In this document: positions 22,048 through 32,309 of the stretch, piece after piece
How the letters are laid out: each line of letters starts with the position of its first letter
Position numbering within the stretch: the first letter of the stretch is position 1
Assembly: GCA_037178675.1 (NCBI GenBank)
Contig: JAYMGJ010000122.1
Location: forward strand, 1 to 44,361
Length of the DNA: 44,361 nt
Origin: Scleroderma bovista
Lineage: Eukaryota; Basidiomycota; Agaricomycetes; Boletales; Sclerodermataceae
Direction of reading: 5' to 3'
Notes under the pieces: model-generated
Databases searched by the model: none
What the model was told of the DNA's origin: nothing
The model's input: the letters and a program-made list of their open reading frames with translations, nothing else
Translations under genes and position numbers: made by a program

Positions 22048-23450
22048 ATGTCATCACAAGTCAAAGCCTTAACCTCCTCCATCGGCACCAGTGAGGACCA
22101 TGCAAAGGCGATTGTTACCCAGGCAGCCAAGGTCATACGGCAATATACCGACAGTCTCAAATATAATAGCACTACGGAATACTGGAAGGAAACCACACAG
22201 GTTGTGTGGGATAGGCTGGTGAGTTATTAGTACATAGTTTGATATCTGTACCCATCAATCCCAAAGAAAGAGGTCACTGCTGTTGTAGATCAGTTGCCGG
22301 CCGGCTTTGCAATCCCGATCCATGTCATCGCGGCCGATGCCTTCATGGTGAGCCCCGACTCACTTCTTGAGGCGAAGAAATGGCCACCTTGGGAGCGCAT
22401 CCATTGGGCAAAGGACAAAGACGTTGAGGATCACCCATGGTACAATCTCCGGGAGCCCGCCCTGCCAGTTCCTCCTGCACCAACAACAACACCGGTAATG
22501 CAGGTGAAAGGAAAGGAGAAGGAGAGGAATGAAGACATGGATAGTGGGAAATTAGGTGAGCACACCACATTTATAATCCCAATTGATCTCTGTTCTGAAG
22601 AGCCAAGGTGCAGGAACCAAGGAGAGTGGTGGAGAGTTGGCAGGACACCGGTCCCAATCCCGGCCGGCCAGTCTGTCTAAGAAAGGGAAGGAGAAGGCAA
22701 AGGTAGTGGAAGATCCACAAGGTCACATAAACCAGGGGATGTCTGGTAAGCAATATGACTGTTGGATTGACACGAAGGTGTTTTCTGATAAAGGTAATGT
22801 GCAGACAAGCAGGATGGTGGTGGCCTGGTGGTAAGACACCGGTCTCGGTCCTGAGCGACCACGCAGTCAAAGAAGGGGAAGGAGAAGGAAGTGCAAATGC
22901 AAGTGGAAGTGGAGGGAGAGTCACAGAGCATGATCACTGGGGGGAAATTGGGTAAGTGAGGTGCCATTGATACAATGGAGTCAGGCACTGATCAACTTGG
23001 AATGTAGACAACAAACAGGCTGGTGGAGAGCAGGCCAGAGGACGGTCTCTTTCCCGACAAGCCGGTGCATCAAATCGGAATCAGAGTAAATCCCGAGGAC
23101 GCACACCGCGTATGAAGTCTGCACCTACCATTGACAGCGAGGAAGATCCTGATATGCCACCGGTCAACCCCACTCAACCAAAAGCATCATTCCTTGCGCC
23201 GGTAGGATTTGGCCCTGTTCCACCAGAGGATCAGTGCGATCGATGTCGGAAGGGTGACAAAATGTGCTTGGTAAAGCCAGGTCGGGCTTGCTTAAACTGC
23301 AACAAGGTAAAGATGAAGTGCAGTTTGACCGACAGGCTTCATGCCCGATCTCGGGCCCCATCTGAGGCAGCCACGACCACAACCCGGCAACATTGCTGCC
23401 CTTCCAGGGTTCCATCTGAGGCAGCCCCGACCACAACCCGGCGACGTCGG

Positions 23451-25508
23451 TGTGAGTCAAAGTGTGGACTTGGGTCGGAGTAATAACCCAAACACAACAC
23501 CAACAAAGGACTACGAAAATGTGCGAGTGGTGGTTTACCTCCGCGGTGTCCAGAGAGGATGTGCTGAGGAGGGGGGAAGGGGATCTACACCAACAGGGTG
23601 ATGCAGATGGTGATGCAGGATACTCCTGGGGTACAGGAGTAATAGAAGACGAAGGGGATAGGTGTCTGGACTCTTCCTAAAGCCTAGGAAGTGTCAAAGC
23701 GGGGATTGGGTTGACTGGGACTGAAACAGTGATACTACACCTAGAGGTTGGTGCAGTAAAGGGGCAAGGGGGCTCCTGACGTCCAGAAGCAATAGGGGAT
23801 GAAGGATTGACAGGCTAGACTCCGCTTGAGCCTAGAGAAAGACTTGGACTTGAATAGATTGGATAAAACTTGAATATCAGAGCCTTTAGACCTTCACTGA
23901 AGCCTACAAGACTCAAAGAGCTGAGGGGATACTGACTGAGAGGGACTGAGAGAGAGATAATTTCGTGCTATTGGGTCTTCTTTCACTGGGCTGAGCCCAG
24001 GGGTTTAAATACATGGGGGGGGCACAGCATTAAAGTACAAAAAGAGAAGGGAGTAAGCAGAATTTGTCAAGGATTGGTAAGGGATTGGTAAGAGCTTTGT
24101 AAGGGGTTTGTAAGCGATCAGTAAGCAAGGGATAAGCAGGAATGAGTAAGCTGCATGACAAGATTGATTGGTAAGGGAGTGAGTCATCAGCTGAGTAATA
24201 TACCAAAAATGCGAAAGGGATAGAGTAATACTGATGACAAGAGAGCATCAGTAAGCAAGGGATGAGTCACTGCACAGCAGAAGGAGTCATTGATGCACAG
24301 CCTAAGAAGTTTGATGGGGGGCTGTGTACCATCAGGAATTTGATGGGACAACAATGGGGAAGATCTGGGATTAATAGGGGGATTGATCCGAGACAAAACA
24401 GCCACAAGAAGGGTACCAGGGGTCCAGAGGTCTTTTTGGGGGGTCAGCATACACTAAAGTATAGTGCATGTGTTCTAGCGCCGCTGAAGCACAACCATGG
24501 GCTCCCTTGACGAGCTCTCTTCTGGGAAAGAACGGGAGAGGGTTCTTCTTCCTAATAGCACTATAAAGTGGGGGGAATAACTGTCATGGTGCTGGGGTAT
24601 GTCGTCTGAAAGTAGGGAAGCGGATAGAGTATTGAATTCGGCGCATCCAGGGAAGTGAGACGAACGACAGAGGAAGATGGTCATGGCAAGTATCTGGGAG
24701 CAAGGGACCATAGGCTAAGGGCTCAGGGGACACAGAGACGACCAGAGAAGACTTCTCAAGCTTGACAATAGACCTAAGATGACCAAAGTACGTCCTTGAC
24801 GCAGGACTGACGAGGAGAACGTGCTGACCGAGAACGAGAGGGACTGAGGGAGCAGGCTGGGAAGATATGTGCCAGGCAGTGCATGGGAACTCTGGGAGAG
24901 GCTGTCCTAAGAGCAGGACATAGTGGAGATCTGCAGCAATAGCGGAGAAATGATCCAGAGAAAATACGGACTCCATAGTGAGCGATGAAGTGAACGTCTG
25001 GATTGCGGGGGGAATATCTCCGTGGGAAATGAACGGATTTGCGTCGGAACTTGACAGGCAGATAGACCACGCTCTAGGCTTTCTGACGGTATAGTCACGT
25101 GCCTGATAGCTTCAGAAACGACAGAGCTATTCAAAATATCGGAATGCCGGCACTGGGCGCCTAAAAATGTCATTTGGGCGCTAAAAATCATTTCTTCTCT
25201 TTCTCCTTCGTTTCTCCATCAATTCTTTGGCTTCTTTGATCGTTCTGGTATGGGAGTTGGACTGCAGACGTGTGCATTCCTTTCTCATACCACAATTGAC
25301 GTTATTCCTTCAGTTTCTTCTGCTTCTTGGCGGTTCTCGTGCGATAGATGACTGTCTGCATTGGCATTCATCTCTCGCATCAGGATAGTTGTCTTGTGCG
25401 ATAGATGGCTATGATGAGGGTCCGTCGTGCTTATCCTTCGCATAAGGATCATTCGATATAGGCGTTATCTTCCATGTTCACTGTACCAAACCTGTTTGGT
25501 GCGTGACA
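23451..25508 (-). mobile_element. E2: long LTR-like insertion with ORF (2058 bp)
   Basis: Minus-strand sequence TGTCACGCACC (25508) to GACTCACA (23451), TG...CA ends, flanked by a perfect 4-bp duplication TCGG (23447-23450 and 25509-25512). It is nearly identical to E3; after removing the solo LTR in E3 both are 2058 bp. It has a TATA-like TATTTAAACC (minus sense, near 24002-24011). It is inserted antisense in gene C. Confidence 0.88.
24584..24976 (-). CDS. E-family ORF, intact copy in E2 (130 aa)
   Basis: Minus-strand frame from ATG at 24976 (MESVFSLDHFSAIAADLHY) to the stop at 24584. Strongly similar to the E4 copy in LLLGQPLPE, TAWHISSQPAPSVPLVLGQ, LLVSPASRTYFG, LVVSVSPE and HLPLSF. There is no signal peptide and no motif that I know. 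Conservation between two diverged subfamilies suggests real coding. It lies about 530 bp from the 5' end of the element. Function unknown. Confidence 0.6.
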   Translation of the reverse strand: MESVFSLDHFSAIAADLHYVLLLGQPLPEFPCTAWHISSQPAPSVPLVLGQHVLLVSPASRTYFGHLRSIVKLEKSSLVVSVSPEPLAYGPLLPDTCHDHLPLSFVSLPWMRRIQYSIRFPTFRRHTPAP

Positions 25509-26619
25509 TCGGTCCCCTTCCAGGGTTCCATCGGAGATCGCCCCTGATTTCACCCCACGGCCAGCAAAGCGACAACAGTCGTCCAGCATCCACCCTACTC
25601 CTGGACCATTGAAGGCCAAGGCAGGACAGGTTGAAAGGTCCTCAGGCAAAGGTGAGTATCATCCATGCTTTGTATCCTTGCATTCAAATCGCTGAACAGG
25701 TTTTGAAGTTTATATTCAAACACCTTCATTGTTGCCAAAATCAAAGTCCCGTGATACCAGTGTTGCCTCAACCTGTGCAGCATCTGCCACCGACCCTCCG
25801 ATGACCCCATCTGCTGTTGCGACATCCGGCATGACCAAGGGTGAGCAGTTGCAGGATGTGGAGGAGGAGGTCTTCCTTCTCAAGAAGGATATTGCGAGGA
25901 TGAAGGAGGATACCGAGGAGAACATTGTCCTTCTGAAGAGAGATAATGCAAGGATGAGGGTGGAGTTGGAGCAGAACCGGGAGGAGCTGGAGACACTCCG
26001 GGCACTTGTGGAAGCTATGCGCGAAGACCAGTTCCCCACTGCTCCTGCACTCCGTGACCCTGCAGTACCTTCTCCGGTCGAATGTCCTCCACCATGGATC
26101 TCTGCCTTCTGAACATTCTCAATGTCCCAACATTTCCCCATCCATCCGGGCATTGTTTGATCTACCTGCAGGTTTGTGCTTTTGTTTTCCAATCTCTTGA
26201 ATTCATGTTTTGAATGGTGCAGGTGACACTCCAGGTCCCAGTGCTGGTACCGACCACCAGGTATCTGCAATTCTGGCCTGTGTCCCTCTGGAGACCTCGG
26301 ACATGGATATTTCAACAGCCTCCACCGACAGACCATCACAGGTGGACCCGACACCTGCTATTACCATGGGGATTTAGCCATCCCCCATCATTACCGTCAG
26401 TCCCCCTGCACCAGAACCTCAAGATGTTGGTACTCCAGCATCAGAGCAACCAGATGTTGCAATGGGTGAAGGAGGCGGGGACTCCTCACATAAGGACTAA
26501 TTTTGTTTCATTGCCACAAACTTTGTATTTGTAGTACAATTAGTATCCTTTGTTTGTGTAAGAATATATTCCTGTGCATGGCTATGATTAAATGTGTAAG
26601 TGATCTACTTGTATGCTTA

Positions 26620-27535
26620 GCACCGGTCAGTCAGGCCAATGGCCCATTTCTTTACTTATAATTATTGTTGTACCATTGCCAATATTATCATGTGATGAAT
26701 TACTAGTTCATATTTGTCACCCAACATTGGATACTACTGGATGATGAATCCCGGTCAGCACACTACTGGCATAATCATGACCGGTCAGTGCACACCAAGT
26801 ATGATCTTCCCATGGTGGTTTGCTTAACATAGTATACTAACAATGTACTCATGCCTTTGATTAGCTTGAGTGGGCTTGTCTTATAGCACAGCCGGTATGA
26901 TTATGACCGGTATGTACACCGGTGTATTCATGACCAGCAAGTGCAATACTAGCATGTCCATCATCTGCCAGTACTCGGTCTGTTGTTACAATATAATTTT
27001 GGTATCGTTATTACTTGTCAGTGCTGTCCTTGTGAAAGTATCACCGGGCAGCATTCTGCCAGCATGGTGTTGTTTACCACCAAACAAAACAATACCGGTA
27101 TCCATATCATCAGCTGGTACCAAACTACTGGTCGGTCGGTATGCTACCGGTATGACAGTGACCGGTTGGTATGCCACTGGTATGTACCGGTATGATAGTG
27201 ACCAGTTGGTATGCTACTGATATGACACTGACCAGTCGGTATGCTACCTGTATGATAGTGACCGGTTGGTATGCCACCGGTATGCTACCGGTATGATAGT
27301 GACCAGTTGGTATGCCACCGGTATGCTACCGGTATGACAGTTACCGGTCGGTGTGCTACAGTGATCGGTCGGTATGCCACTGGTATGCCACCGGTATGAT
27401 AGTGACCGGTTGGTATGCCACCGGTATGCTACCGGTATGATAGTGATCGGTCGGTATGCCACCGGTATGCTACCGGTATGACAGTTACTGGTTGGTATGC
27501 TACCGGTATGACACTGACCGGTTGGTATGACCAAT
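26620..27535 (-). repeat. ACCGGT-rich repeats, right side
   Basis: Sparse motifs from 26620, then dense 30-bp units from about 27120 (GGTATGCTACCGGTATGACAG and GTGACCGGTTGGTATGCC), inverted relative to 9905-10320. Many units show ACCGGT decayed to ACCAGT or ACTGGT. The stretch 26503-26620 shows nothing else. Confidence 0.88.
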
Positions 27536-28335
27536 TAATCATTACTGGCCAGTACACCACCTGAATGCTTATCATTAACTTGTACTACTTGTATAATCAT
27601 TTCCATTCAGTACAGTACCAGTCTTGTCTTTGCTAATACGTACAATCCTGACATGGCTATAATCAGCCTGGACTTGTTTCAAATATTTTTTCCTCTCTGG
27701 CCCGACCATACACTTATTGTGACACCCACACCCAGGCTGGACTATCCATTATGGTGACACACCTACCCGGCCCGACCATACACTATGGTGATGCCCACAC
27801 CCAGGCCGGACTGTACAATATGATGACACACCTATCCTGGCCCGACCATACACTATGGTGACACCCACACCCAGGCTGGACTGTACAATATGGTGACACA
27901 CCTACCCTGGCCCAACCATACACTATGGTGACACCCACACCCAGGCCGGACTGTTCAATATGTACCCATACCCTGGCCTGACCATACACTATGGTGACAC
28001 CCACACCCAGGCCGCACTGTATATTATGGTTAAATTACACACCCTGGCCAGACCATACACTATGGTGATACCTGCATCCTGGCCCAACCTCATATTATGG
28101 TGACAACCCACCCCCAGGCTGGACCATGTATTATGGCGACAATTCCACACACAGGCCGGATCATATATCATGGCAACACCCTGTAGTCCAGCCTGACCCC
28201 CGCTGGCCCATAACATACGGCCAATTGTCAACCCCCGCTGGCCATAAAACATGGCCTAACCAGGTACATGGGCTCACTATAGTCACTGTAGCCCATGTTC
28301 ACACTATGCATCTTACAGTGTCAATGTAACCTACA
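27110..28335 (-). repeat. Right terminal inverted arm
   Basis: Inverted match of 8240-10320. The order outward is ACCGGT repeats, unique spacer 27535-27710, satellite 27715-28200, then CCCCCGCTGG (28232-28241) and TGTCAATG near 28320. The arms differ mainly by transitions and by satellite copy number. Confidence 0.8.
27715..28200 (-). repeat. 35-bp satellite array, right arm
   Basis: The same two alternating 35-bp monomers as at 8440-9745 on the opposite strand (CACTATGGTGACACCCACAC...), about 13-14 units. Much shorter than the left array. Confidence 0.92.
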
Positions 28336-28631
28336 TTGCTGTCCTAAGTCGCCTCTTCACATTTAGGGAATAGCACAACAGGTACCACCTGAGGTGCACT
28401 GTTTGCACAACATGTGTATCCAGGCATTCAAATTTATATGATTACTGTTAGTATTCATACAAGTGTAGTACAAATTGGCATCTGGCGTCTAATGCCGGTG
28501 GTCATGGTCACAGTCACCATCAGTGGTCATTGTCACTGAAATAGGCAGGGTGGCCACCATCGATGTGTGCAGGTGGGGGGCACCGTTGTTGTCCGTTGGC
28601 TGCACAACTGCATGTTGGTGGCGGAGGTAGT
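28336..28631. other. Unassigned spacer right of the KDZ element
   Basis: AT-balanced unique sequence, then GTGGTCATGGTCACAGTCACC-like low-complexity sequence from 28495. This may be the 3' end of the minus-strand gene remnant that is interrupted by the solo LTR. Confidence 0.3.
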
Positions 28632-29824
28632 TGTCAAGACCGGTTCTCCTCAACGATCTTACTAGGAGGTCCAGAGGTGCAGGGAACTAATGAGGAGGTA
28701 AGTCCAGACACTAGTAGGTGCTAGTTAGTGAATGAACGAAGTCCGGGCACTAGAGGAGCACAGGGAGTAAGTCCAGGTTTTTGTGGAGTAAGTCCAGACT
28801 GCGGGAAAGTGGTCCGGAGTTGAGCGCAGCTTGTCTGGAGCGAAGGACATCCCAGAGGTGGGATAAGTCCTGAGAGGTCTAGCGTCGAGTCTGGGACAGA
28901 GGTGGCTTTTGCCCTCATGCAAGTAGGAGACTTGCTAGGATCGGACATAGGACCAAGGGGACGAGATAGGACGGAGGCCGGAGTTGGCCGGAGTTCAGGA
29001 GAACAAGATGGGATTAGGAGAGCATGGTGGGTAGTACAGAGTGGGGAGTATCTTAGTCGAGATTTGATCTAAGGAAACTACTAGGCCGGAGTATAGTAGT
29101 TTATATAGTAAATGAGAACTAGGGTGAGTATATATGGTGACAAGTAAACACCTTAGTTGGGACAAAGGATGGAGCAGAAACGGACAGGAAAATAAAGCAG
29201 GTACAGGAAAATAAACCGGAGCAGGAGCAGACACGGGGAACTAGAGATACAGGGATGACGGAGGAAAAGCAGGGACAGTGAAGTAAAGGGAACTAGGTCG
29301 GAAGAGGACAGGTAAGGGTTGGAGGTGGACTTAACTAATGTTAAGTCTGGAGCGATGTCCAGGACTGGAGGAAGTGCAAGAGCGGAGGGAGTGCACAGGC
29401 AGAGGAAGGGTGGAGTAGCTGGAGGAAGGTCCGGAGTTGGACATGGAAATGTCCAAGGCCATTGATGGACCTATCAGAGGGAGTGGAGCGGAACAGGAGC
29501 AGACCTGAGCCGGAGTTGGATGTACCAGCCGGAGTTGGGCTATATTGCAGACAAGACCAAGGGAGTGGCCGGACTGAAACTGGAGTAGCGACAAGTGGTA
29601 GGTACAGGTTCGACATGGCAGAGTTAGACTGCGGATCTGTCTGTAGGAAGACAGGGGTTTAGTCCAGAGGCAGAGATGGACGTAGTGACTGGAGTTGAGC
29701 TGGAAGTGCAGCTATGAGGCTGGAGATGGCTGGACTAGATCTGGAGTTGCGTCTATGCCTAAGGAGAGGTCAGGCAGGCCAGGGTTAGACCAGAGTTGCG
29801 ACTGGGAAAAGTATGGATATGACA
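28632..29824 (-). mobile_element. Solo LTR, 1.19 kb, minus orientation
   Basis: On the minus strand it runs TGTCATATCC (29824) to GGTCTTGACA (28632). It is flanked by a perfect 5-bp duplication GTAGT (28627-28631 and 29825-29829). A good TATA box (TATATAAACTAC, minus sense) lies near 29095-29106. The part around 29100-29150 (minus sense GTTTACTTGTCACCATAT) resembles 7726-7745 of the gypsy 3' LTR, suggesting a related gypsy family. Confidence 0.88.
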
Positions 29825-29873
29825 GTAGTGGGGAGGCCATTGTCGTGGTCACAGGTGGGAGTGGCTGCCATTG

Positions 29874-30660
29874 TCATCTGCAGCCTGTTGGCTGTGCATA
29901 AACATCTAGATAGTCATCATTGATGCTGGCAGTGATCACCTTGCTGTCACTGCTGTCATTGACTGGCATGTCTGGGGTGGTCGTTGTTGATGTTGCTGCT
30001 GGTGGCATCACGTCGCACCATGTTGGCAGCGATTGCCTCGCCACCACTGCCATCATGTGGCCATGTCCGGGGTGATCATCAATGAAACTGCTGGTGGTGG
30101 CGGTGGTGGTGTTGCATGGAGTGGTTTCAATTAGTGGTATTAATACTTATAAGACGACAAAAAAATGAAGCTAGTAGATACGTACCGTCTTGTCATTATG
30201 TCAGTGCAGTGTGTGTGCATTCTGTCTGTCTCTTTGGTGTGTGGCCACTGTATGCACATGTAATGATAGTTAGTTAATGAAAAGAAGATAAAAGAGACCT
30301 ACAGGGATAGGGTCACGCTGTGAGAATGCCAACGACCTGTACTAATACTAGTTAGTGAATGAAACTAAAAAAAAGGAAACATACATCGTGCCATTCTGCA
30401 AACCCAGGTTGTCGTCATTCGTTCATAGTGCTGGTGGTGATGGTGATAATAGCTGTTGATATGTCGTGGTAGTTGCAGTTTGCAGCGAGCATGGTGGCAG
30501 TGACGAAGGTCGAGTAAAGGTGCTGGTGGTGGCTGTCATGCATATGTGGCAGATGGGAATGTTGATGAGCGGAGATCGATGAGACTTGGCAAAAATTTTG
30601 CGGGAGTGTGATTACATCAGCATGTTCAACTTTTTCTTCGCCCACGTTGCTCTTTCACCA
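29874..30660 (-). pseudogene. Remnant of a spliced minus-strand gene, unknown
   Basis: Two very clear introns on the minus strand: GTATGTTTCC...CACTAACTAG...GTACAG (30393 to about 30340) and GTAGGTCTC...TTAACTAACTATC...ATACAG (about 30302 to 30250), with a third donor GTACGTATC near 30185. Together they give an open stretch reading LGLQNGTMSLAFSQRDPIPW and then PHTKETDRMHTHCTDIM. Downstream the frame has Thr/Ser/Pro-rich text (to 29874) and then meets the solo LTR. Upstream (30660-30420) is His-rich. I do not recognise the family. It is probably decayed. Confidence 0.45.
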
Positions 30661-30679
30661 CCTCCCCCAACCCAGTTCC

Positions 30680-31020
30680 TCTTTATCTTAGCTCTCGATG
30701 GACCCACATTTGGGCAGACCAACACATCAAGACGATAACTTCCACCGATGCGATACACCTTTGTGAGTGGTACATGATTTTTGCAACTTGATCATACAGC
30801 CGATGCTGACACCAACACACATCTCCCATCCTTGGTCGTTTTGCTTTGAGTTTTCTTATTAGGCCTTTGCAAAATACACTTGAAAAATGCTGCAATGCGT
30901 GTCGTGGTGAGTCGACTTCCAGACAGCAGCAAATGCCCCACCCTCAACTGACTGCACCCAGCCGCCCCCGAAGCCAGTGCTGCCTGGATTTCTATTATTA
31001 TAGCCCACCTGCACGTGCAT
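30680..31020. other. Unassigned stretch
   Basis: Overlapping frames on both strands (minus 30895-30683, plus 30846 onward) but no recognisable protein and no supporting splice pattern. It may be an upstream part of the minus-strand remnant. Confidence 0.25.
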
Positions 31021-31925
31021 GCTCGCACAGTGCGAGCCCACATGTATGTATATTTATTTATTTTTCATTTCATTTATCATCTGTTCTTACACGGCCTCTC
31101 CATGCACACCATGCAATCCCCCGCCACTTCCACCATCACCACCACAAGGACATGATGACTACGTTCGTCGGTCACCTGGTAAGCCCGCCACCGCCACTGT
31201 CACCACTGACGAGGATGAGGACGAGGATGACCACAACTACAAGGACACAACGACGTTTGCGGTAAGTCACCCCTCCCACCACCACCGTCATCACTGACGA
31301 CAATAATGACTACCACAGGGACATGACAACGTCGGTCACGGTAAGTCCCCCCACCTACCACCGCCATCGTCACCAGCGGTAACGACAACGACCACTACAA
31401 GGACATGACAATGACGTTCATGGTAAGTCCACCCTCCCACTGCCACTGTCACCACTGATGACTGCACGCCCTGTTCGCTATGTGCCGTCTTTATCGTGTA
31501 TTCTTACAGGTCCTCTGCGCGCACACCCAGCACCTATGGCCCCACATCCCAACTGCCTGCACGAGTGTGTAATTGCACAGTGCAGTTGTGTCCCCACCGT
31601 ATGTATGTTTTCTTTCTTTTTGTTTGCTATGTATCCTTACAGGTCCTCTGCATGCAGTCGCACAGTGCAACCCTACTAGATACATTTGCTATCTTGCTTT
31701 TTTCGTTTTGTTAACTAATTAAAGGTTCTTTGGCGATGAATGTCGATAACTACAGTCACCGCCGCTGCAGCCAGCTGAACAACAATGACGATGACCACTG
31801 CCACCGCATCCCCCACCACTTCCACCACAAGGACATGACGTTCGTCAGGCACCCAGCAAGTCCCCCCACCACCACACTACTGATGACCACCACTGCTGAC
31901 GACCGCATGCACTGTTAGCCATGCA
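31020..31925 (+). repeat. Degenerate repeat field with recurring splice-like ends
   Basis: Units of about 70-90 bp contain ACAAGGACATGA(C/T)GACG, a GGTAAGTC-like donor and a CCACCACCGTCATCACTGACGA block (31130-31470, again 31800-31915). Three copies of a longer block ending CTTACAGGTCCTCTGC or its variant occur at about 31080, 31500 and 31635. Frames through it are low-complexity Thr/His/Asp-rich and not convincing genes. Confidence 0.6.
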
Positions 31926-32309
31926 GACAATGTTCGGAGGGATCAACAACAGAGGGTGAATTGGATTGAAATAAAGTAGTCATCTTTGTGTTCAGTACTA
32001 TTCATGCTAAATGTATTAATTACATTCTGCTGGATACTGCCTGGCTGAGAAATATGGTCCATGTTGTGCTATACTGAAGTTATAGCAAGTGGTAATGGAA
32101 GCCTATCAATGACATGATAGGAGCTGAAGGAGCTATGTTACAATATATAGTCTTGGTAGCATACATAGTAGCCTTGCTACATGGAATACATATCTACATG
32201 TCAGGGTATGGCCACTATGGAGTACTATAGATTTCATGCCTGTAGCTACATTGACTATAGATTGGGGACTTGTCAATAGAGCTTTGAGTGCTACAGAGGC
32301 TACATAGTA
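31926..32309. other. Unassigned, weakly repetitive sequence
   Basis: AT-rich text with repeated TACATAGTA and GGCTACAT words; no gene, element end or RNA gene recognised. Confidence 0.35.

Larger units (their letters stand above)
22048..26502 (+). pseudogene. Gene C: Zn2Cys6-like, coiled-coil protein, split by E2
   Basis: ATG at 22048 (MSSQVKALTSSIGTSED). Several exons follow, with donors near 22219 and 22556. The frame 23100-23450 carries C-x2-C-x6-C-x7-C-x2-C-x6-C (CDRCRKGDKMC...CLNCNKVKMKC), a Zn2Cys6-like cluster, then short RVPSEA(A/P) repeats. At 23450 E2 interrupts. From 25509 the same frame resumes with SRVPSEIAPDFTPRPAKRQQ. After an intron near 25650 comes a coiled coil (EEVFLLKKDIARMKEDTEEN, about 25860-26010). 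The tail has an in-frame TAG near 26376 and ends near 26502. The layout resembles the gypsy antisense ORF. I infer a DNA-binding accessory protein; the exact exons are uncertain. Confidence 0.65.
8240..28335. mobile_element. Composite KDZ-TET/JBP DNA transposon, about 20 kb (about 18 kb without E2)
   Basis: Two inverted arms bound it: 8240-10320 and about 27110-28335. From the outside inward each has a short unique end, a 35-bp satellite array, a unique spacer of about 160 bp (9750-9905, inverted at 27535-27710) and 30-bp ACCGGT-rich repeats. Between the arms are a TET/JBP-type dioxygenase pseudogene, gene D, a KDZ transposase, and genes A, B and C. KDZ transposons of basidiomycetes are known to be linked to TET/JBP genes (Iyer and co-workers, 2014), which supports reading this as one mobile unit. 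The outer ends are placed by the last alignable bases (CATTGACA at 8240, TGTCAATG near 28320). No target duplication was found, so the borders are uncertain by up to about 100 bp. Confidence 0.75.

Noticed and set aside
23451..25508. E2/E3 as classic TIR DNA transposons
   Set aside because: Terminal inverted similarity is only a few bases and no transposase is present; TATA and poly(A) signals with TG...CA ends fit an LTR better, though not proven.
8232..28345. 8-bp target duplication at the composite ends
   Set aside because: Flanking bases on the two sides do not match at any border that I tried.
30846..31297. Plus-strand frames of 92-139 codons
   Set aside because: His/Thr/Asp low-complexity text from the repeat field, overlapping in several frames.
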